From NCBI GenBank assembly GCA_030044485.1, contig JASHVQ010000216.1, positions 1 to 7,912 of the forward strand: a stretch of 7,912 nucleotides of DNA, given 5' to 3'. Every line of letters begins with the position of its first letter. Positions within the stretch are counted from its first letter, which is position 1. Source of the stretch: Methylovirgula sp. GTDB lineage: Bacteria; Pseudomonadota; Alphaproteobacteria; Rhizobiales; Beijerinckiaceae. This document shows, piece after piece, positions 4,883-7,912 of this stretch. Under the pieces are notes generated by a model that worked only from the letters and a program-made list of their open reading frames with translations, ran no database searches and had not been told where the DNA came from. The position numbers were made by a program, and so were the translations under genes.

Positions 4883-6763
4883 TCATTTGCCGCTACCGCC
4901 GGCCTGCTGCATCAGCCGGATAAGGCTGACAACCGTATCGTTGCCATTTTCGGTGGCAAAATCGAGCGCCGTCTTGCCTTCCGGCGACTTCTTGGCGGCG
5001 TCTGCGCCGGACTGAAGGAGCAGCCCGACAATCGGGGTGTTGTCATGGGCGGCCGCCAGCATGAGCGCGGTGACGCCCGAAGTGCTGACCGCATTTACGT
5101 CGGCGCCATGCGTAATGAGCGCGCGCGCGACCTGCAGCGCATCCGGATAATGCGGATCGAGCGACAGATGCTCCAGCTCATGGCGCTGGCCGGAGATCGA
5201 CACTTCATACGGCTCCCGGCCGGCGGCCACCATCAGCGGCGTCAGCCCCAGCGTCGTGCTCTTCGTGTTGAGTTTGGCGCCGGCGTCGATCAGCGCCAGT
5301 GCCGCCTTCATGTCGTCGTTGGCGATCGCGAAGGCGAGCGGCGTGGCGCCGTCCGATGTCCGGCTCTCCAGGTCCGCGCCGCGCGCGATGAGAGCCTTCA
5401 AGGTCGGCACGTCGTCCTGCGCCACCGCGTCGAGCACCGGCGTCATGCCGTCGCTGCCGCGTGCGTTGGGATCGGCATGGTGATCGAGAAGAAACTTGAC
5501 GAGATCCGGATCCTTCTGCAGCACCGCGATGTTGATCGGCCTGTCGCCCTGCTCGTTGACTTTGTTGACGTCCACGCCCTTGTCGATGAGGAACGCGACC
5601 CGCTGCATATCGGAAGCGAGAATGGCGTCGTCGAATTCTTCGTTGACGTCGGCCCCCGCCGCCAGCCAGCTCTTGAGCTGGTCCAAGGTCACGGAAGACT
5701 TGTCGTCGGACGGCGGCGGAGGCGGCGGCTGCGTATAGACGCCATGCGCCGGCAGGTCGCCCTCGATTACGCAGTCGCTGCATTGCACGAGCGGGACGCC
5801 GTAATCGCGCAGCACCTTCTCGATTTCGGCCTTCTTGTCCTCGAGGGCGTAATCGATCTTGTATTTCAGTACGCGCTCCTGCGGCTGAACGCCGAGTCCG
5901 AGCTCGAATTCAAGCGGAAAGTCGTTCTCCAACAGATTGACCGGCTGAAGAATGATCGGCGATTTCTTGACCGCCTTGTAATAGCCGGCGAACGGACCCC
6001 AGACGGCGGCGATGTCGAGACCGCCGTCGATCATCTGCTGCACCTGATATGAGGGCTGATCCTTGGGATTGATATCGGCGTCGTGGCTCACCGGCTGGAG
6101 CACGATATTGTCGGTGATGCCGTGCTGTCGCAAAACCTGGCGGATCGCCGAAATCTGGTAGACGCCGATCCTGAGCGTCTTGAGCCGCGGGTCGTCGAAA
6201 TTCTTGATGTTGTAGTTGTCCTTGGCGCGATAGGCGAAGACGAAGGTCGTCTTATAGACCGGCTCCGACATGAGGACGCCGTCGTAATCCATCGGCAGGT
6301 CGATGAGCACGTCGCATTTGTCGTCGCCGAAGGTCTCGCGCATCATGCCGCGCTCGATATAGGGGCGCCAAAAATATTCGACGTGCGTGTTCATATCCTG
6401 GGCAAGGATGTCGAGAATCTTGTTCCAATAGCCCTGTTGCTGTTCGTTGGAGATCGGCATGTCGCCGGGGTCGGCGCAGACGCGCAGCGCCGGCAAAGTC
6501 ATGCGCCGCGCCGCCGCCCGAAGCGCGGCACGGTCGCCGGCGCTGAGCGGCTCGTAGGAATCGATCTTGCGCAAGGCTTCGGCGAGCGCCCTGTCTTCCC
6601 GCGCCATGCTTTCTTGTTGCTGCGTGGTGCTCGGCGGCTGCGCGGCCGGATCTTCCGGTTCAGTGGCGTCTTGCGCGAAGCAGGTCAGGGCGATGAAGCA
6701 GGGAGCGGCGAAGAGGGCGGCTTTGAACGCGACCTTGGCGTTCTTCACAAAGGTCAGAATCAT
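4883..6763 (-). CDS. xoxJ: MoxJ/XoxJ-type substrate-binding-like protein fused to ankyrin repeats
   Basis: This encodes 626 residues from ATG 6763. The frame extends to a TTG at 6844, but that start lies next to the terminator hairpin of the preceding gene and lacks a normal signal. From 6763 the protein begins with a good signal peptide (1-31, core ending L-T-C-F-A-Q). No strong ribosome-binding site is seen. A Pro/Gln-rich and helical spacer (about 32-90) leads to a type II periplasmic binding domain (about 92-335) that starts R-V-C-A-D-P, with Cys96 and Cys150 and then C-S-D-C (328-331). It matches the quinoprotein-dehydrogenase-associated MoxJ-like family (I believe TIGR03871). Six prolines (346-351) link it to about seven ankyrin repeats (about 358-618) with G-x-T-P-L/A and G-A-D-x-N motifs; one repeat has an insertion of about 25 residues. 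XoxJ/MxaJ proteins are thought to help activate or mature the dehydrogenase. Ankyrin repeats bind proteins, so this one may hold a partner near XoxF. The symbol is assigned on family and context. Confidence 0.9.
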   Translation of the reverse strand: MILTFVKNAKVAFKAALFAAPCFIALTCFAQDATEPEDPAAQPPSTTQQQESMAREDRALAEALRKIDSYEPLSAGDRAALRAAARRMTLPALRVCADPGDMPISNEQQQGYWNKILDILAQDMNTHVEYFWRPYIERGMMRETFGDDKCDVLIDLPMDYDGVLMSEPVYKTTFVFAYRAKDNYNIKNFDDPRLKTLRIGVYQISAIRQVLRQHGITDNIVLQPVSHDADINPKDQPSYQVQQMIDGGLDIAAVWGPFAGYYKAVKKSPIILQPVNLLENDFPLEFELGLGVQPQERVLKYKIDYALEDKKAEIEKVLRDYGVPLVQCSDCVIEGDLPAHGVYTQPPPPPPSDDKSSVTLDQLKSWLAAGADVNEEFDDAILASDMQRVAFLIDKGVDVNKVNEQGDRPINIAVLQKDPDLVKFLLDHHADPNARGSDGMTPVLDAVAQDDVPTLKALIARGADLESRTSDGATPLAFAIANDDMKAALALIDAGAKLNTKSTTLGLTPLMVAAGREPYEVSISGQRHELEHLSLDPHYPDALQVARALITHGADVNAVSTSGVTALMLAAAHDNTPIVGLLLQSGADAAKKSPEGKTALDFATENGNDTVVSLIRLMQQAGGSGK

Positions 6764-6802
6764 CTGAGCGACACGACGTAAAGGCCTGAACGTGGCCTTA
6801 AT

Positions 6803-6840
6803 TGATAAAAGCATTGACGCCCGAGCCAAAGGCTCGGGCG
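6803..6840 (-). terminator. Intrinsic-terminator-like hairpin after the methanol dehydrogenase gene
   Basis: A perfect 10-bp stem (6818-6827 with 6831-6840) closes a three-base loop. On the minus strand the stem is followed within eight bases by CTTTTAT, a short T-rich tract. The structure begins 28 bases after the dehydrogenase stop codon. The T-tract is interrupted and set back from the stem, so termination may be partial. It would let xoxF transcript accumulate above the downstream genes. Confidence 0.7.
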
Positions 6841-6868
6841 CCAACAGGGTTCAGTCGGATATATACCC

Positions 6869-7912
6869 TTACTGGTAGACGCGGAAGGTGGAAAGCATTC
6901 CACCTTGCGGGATCATGGCGAGGCCCGCGGCCTTCGTCATGGCCGTTGCACCGATCGCACCGAACTTGTCGTTGAGATCGAGGCCGGCCGTGACGGGCAG
7001 ACCGATCCAGCCGCCGATGCCCGACAGGATGGACACATACTGCACACCGTTCACCTTGTAGGTGATCGGGTTGCCGATGATGCCCGAGCCGAGCTTACGC
7101 TGCCAGAGGATCTTGCCGCTGTCGCGATCGACGGCGCGGAAGTCGCCGCCAAGGCTGCCGTAGAACACCAGGCCGCCGTCCGTGTTGAGCGAGCCGCCCC
7201 AATTCGGATACGGATCCGGGATGTCCCAATCGGCCTGGCCGGTGATCACGTCAAACTTCTTCAGTCTGCCGGTCACACCAGGCTTCTCCGGATACATGAA
7301 GACGTTGGCAAACACATAGACCACGCCTTGCTGCGTGCTCGTACGGGTCTGCGGTTCGTCGGTCATGCACCAGTTGTTGGTGGGCATATAGAACTTGGTC
7401 GGATCTTTGGGATCGACCGAGCCCGGCTGCTGGTCCTTACCACCCATCGCCGACGGGCAAGCCTGAACGGTCTTGCCGACTTCGAGCGGTGAGTGTTCCG
7501 GGACCTTGATCGGGCGGCCGGTCTTGAAGTCGATCTTCTCGGCCCAGTTCACGGTCACATATTTGTGGGCGCGAACCAGAGTGCCGTCGGTCCGGTCAAG
7601 GACGTAGGCGAAGCCGTTACGATCGAAGTGCACGAGAGCCTTGAGGGCCTTGCCGTCCACGTTCGGCATATCGACCAGGAAGTTCTCGTTGATGCCGTCA
7701 TAGTCCCATTGATCGAACGGCGTCATCTGGTATGCCCAGATCGCGTCGCCCGTATCGGCGTTACGGCAGAAGATGGTCATCGACCACTTGTTGTCGTACT
7801 TGCCGGAGTTGCAGCCAGACTGCGTCAGCGGGTCTTCCGCGCAGCGATAGCCGGGGCTCCACAGGCCGGGGTTGCCGGTCGAGTAGTAGACGTATTTCAG
7901 GTCCGGATCATA
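6869..7912 (-). CDS. xoxF: XoxF-type lanthanide-dependent methanol dehydrogenase, C-terminal part
   Basis: The frame is open from the window edge to TAA at 6869, giving the last 347 residues of a PQQ enzyme usually about 600 residues long. The enzyme oxidises methanol (or other small alcohols) to aldehyde in the periplasm using PQQ and a metal. Visible residues, numbered from the first codon here, are Asn14 in T-G-N-P (metal ligand) and Asp70 in W-D-Y-D-G (catalytic base). Asp72, two residues on, is the extra aspartate that marks XoxF and binds the lanthanide; calcium-type MxaF has Ala there. Propeller motifs such as G-S-L-G-G-D-F-R-A-V-D (about 264-274) and G-G-W-I-G-L-P follow. Compared with enzymes I know, the Asn-to-Asp spacing is about 13 residues longer, with Cys24 and Cys34 in the extra segment. 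This suggests the XoxF1 or XoxF3 branch rather than XoxF5, but the clade is not proven. The downstream cytochrome and XoxJ genes fit the role. Confidence 0.95.
   Translation of the reverse strand, partial: YDPDLKYVYYSTGNPGLWSPGYRCAEDPLTQSGCNSGKYDNKWSMTIFCRNADTGDAIWAYQMTPFDQWDYDGINENFLVDMPNVDGKALKALVHFDRNGFAYVLDRTDGTLVRAHKYVTVNWAEKIDFKTGRPIKVPEHSPLEVGKTVQACPSAMGGKDQQPGSVDPKDPTKFYMPTNNWCMTDEPQTRTSTQQGVVYVFANVFMYPEKPGVTGRLKKFDVITGQADWDIPDPYPNWGGSLNTDGGLVFYGSLGGDFRAVDRDSGKILWQRKLGSGIIGNPITYKVNGVQYVSILSGIGGWIGLPVTAGLDLNDKFGAIGATAMTKAAGLAMIPQGGMLSTFRVYQ

Noticed and set aside
5045..6052. A 335-codon open frame on the plus strand
   Set aside because: It is an antisense shadow of the XoxJ-ankyrin gene in GC-rich DNA, rich in Arg, Val and Asp with no domain pattern.
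6764..6844. TTG at 6844 (or ATG at 6814) as the start of the XoxJ-ankyrin protein
   Set aside because: This segment contains the terminator hairpin of the preceding gene, and the added residues would bury the signal peptide that begins cleanly at the ATG at 6763.
6869..7912. Calcium-dependent MxaF-type methanol dehydrogenase
   Set aside because: The active-site motif reads W-D-Y-D, with the second Asp diagnostic of lanthanide-type XoxF, where MxaF has Ala.

Overview
The window reads as part of a methanol-oxidation locus from a GC-rich proteobacterium. An alphaproteobacterium of the Hyphomicrobiales (Beijerinckiaceae, Methylocystaceae or Bradyrhizobium-like) fits best; that placement rests on gene content and codon use, not on a search. 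All seven supported genes lie on the minus strand, so transcription runs from base 7912 toward base 1. Every protein whose N-terminus is visible carries an export signal, so the products are expected in the periplasm.

In order of transcription: (1) 7912-6869, the C-terminal 347 residues of a PQQ-dependent methanol dehydrogenase. It has the Asp-Tyr-Asp signature of the lanthanide-dependent XoxF type. (2) 6840-6803, a strong intrinsic-terminator-like hairpin. (3) 6763-4883, a MoxJ/XoxJ-type substrate-binding-like protein fused through a polyproline linker to about seven ankyrin repeats. (4) 4882-4709, a 174-base gap that could hold a promoter. (5) 4708-4109, a single-haem cytochrome c of the MoxG/XoxG kind, the likely electron acceptor of the dehydrogenase. 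(6) 4047-2734, a periplasmic binding protein of the family tied to PQQ-dependent alcohol dehydrogenase systems. (7) 2715-1720, a seven-bladed YVTN beta-propeller of the partner family. (8) 1683-1321, a small secreted protein of unknown function with an acidic cluster. (9) 1228-1, a secreted protein with eight exact 42-residue WD40 repeats, cut by the window edge in a Pro/Ala-rich tail.

Taken together, XoxF would oxidise methanol (or another small alcohol), the cytochrome would take the electrons, and the XoxJ-like protein would assist XoxF. The binding protein, the YVTN propeller, the small protein and the WD40 protein form an accessory set of unknown mechanism. No ABC ATPase or permease is seen here, although the binding protein's family is named for one. 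The most unusual points are the XoxJ-ankyrin fusion, the very regular exported WD40 protein and the small acidic protein. The proposal that the downstream genes form a periplasmic scaffold or metal/cofactor-handling module around XoxF is inference.
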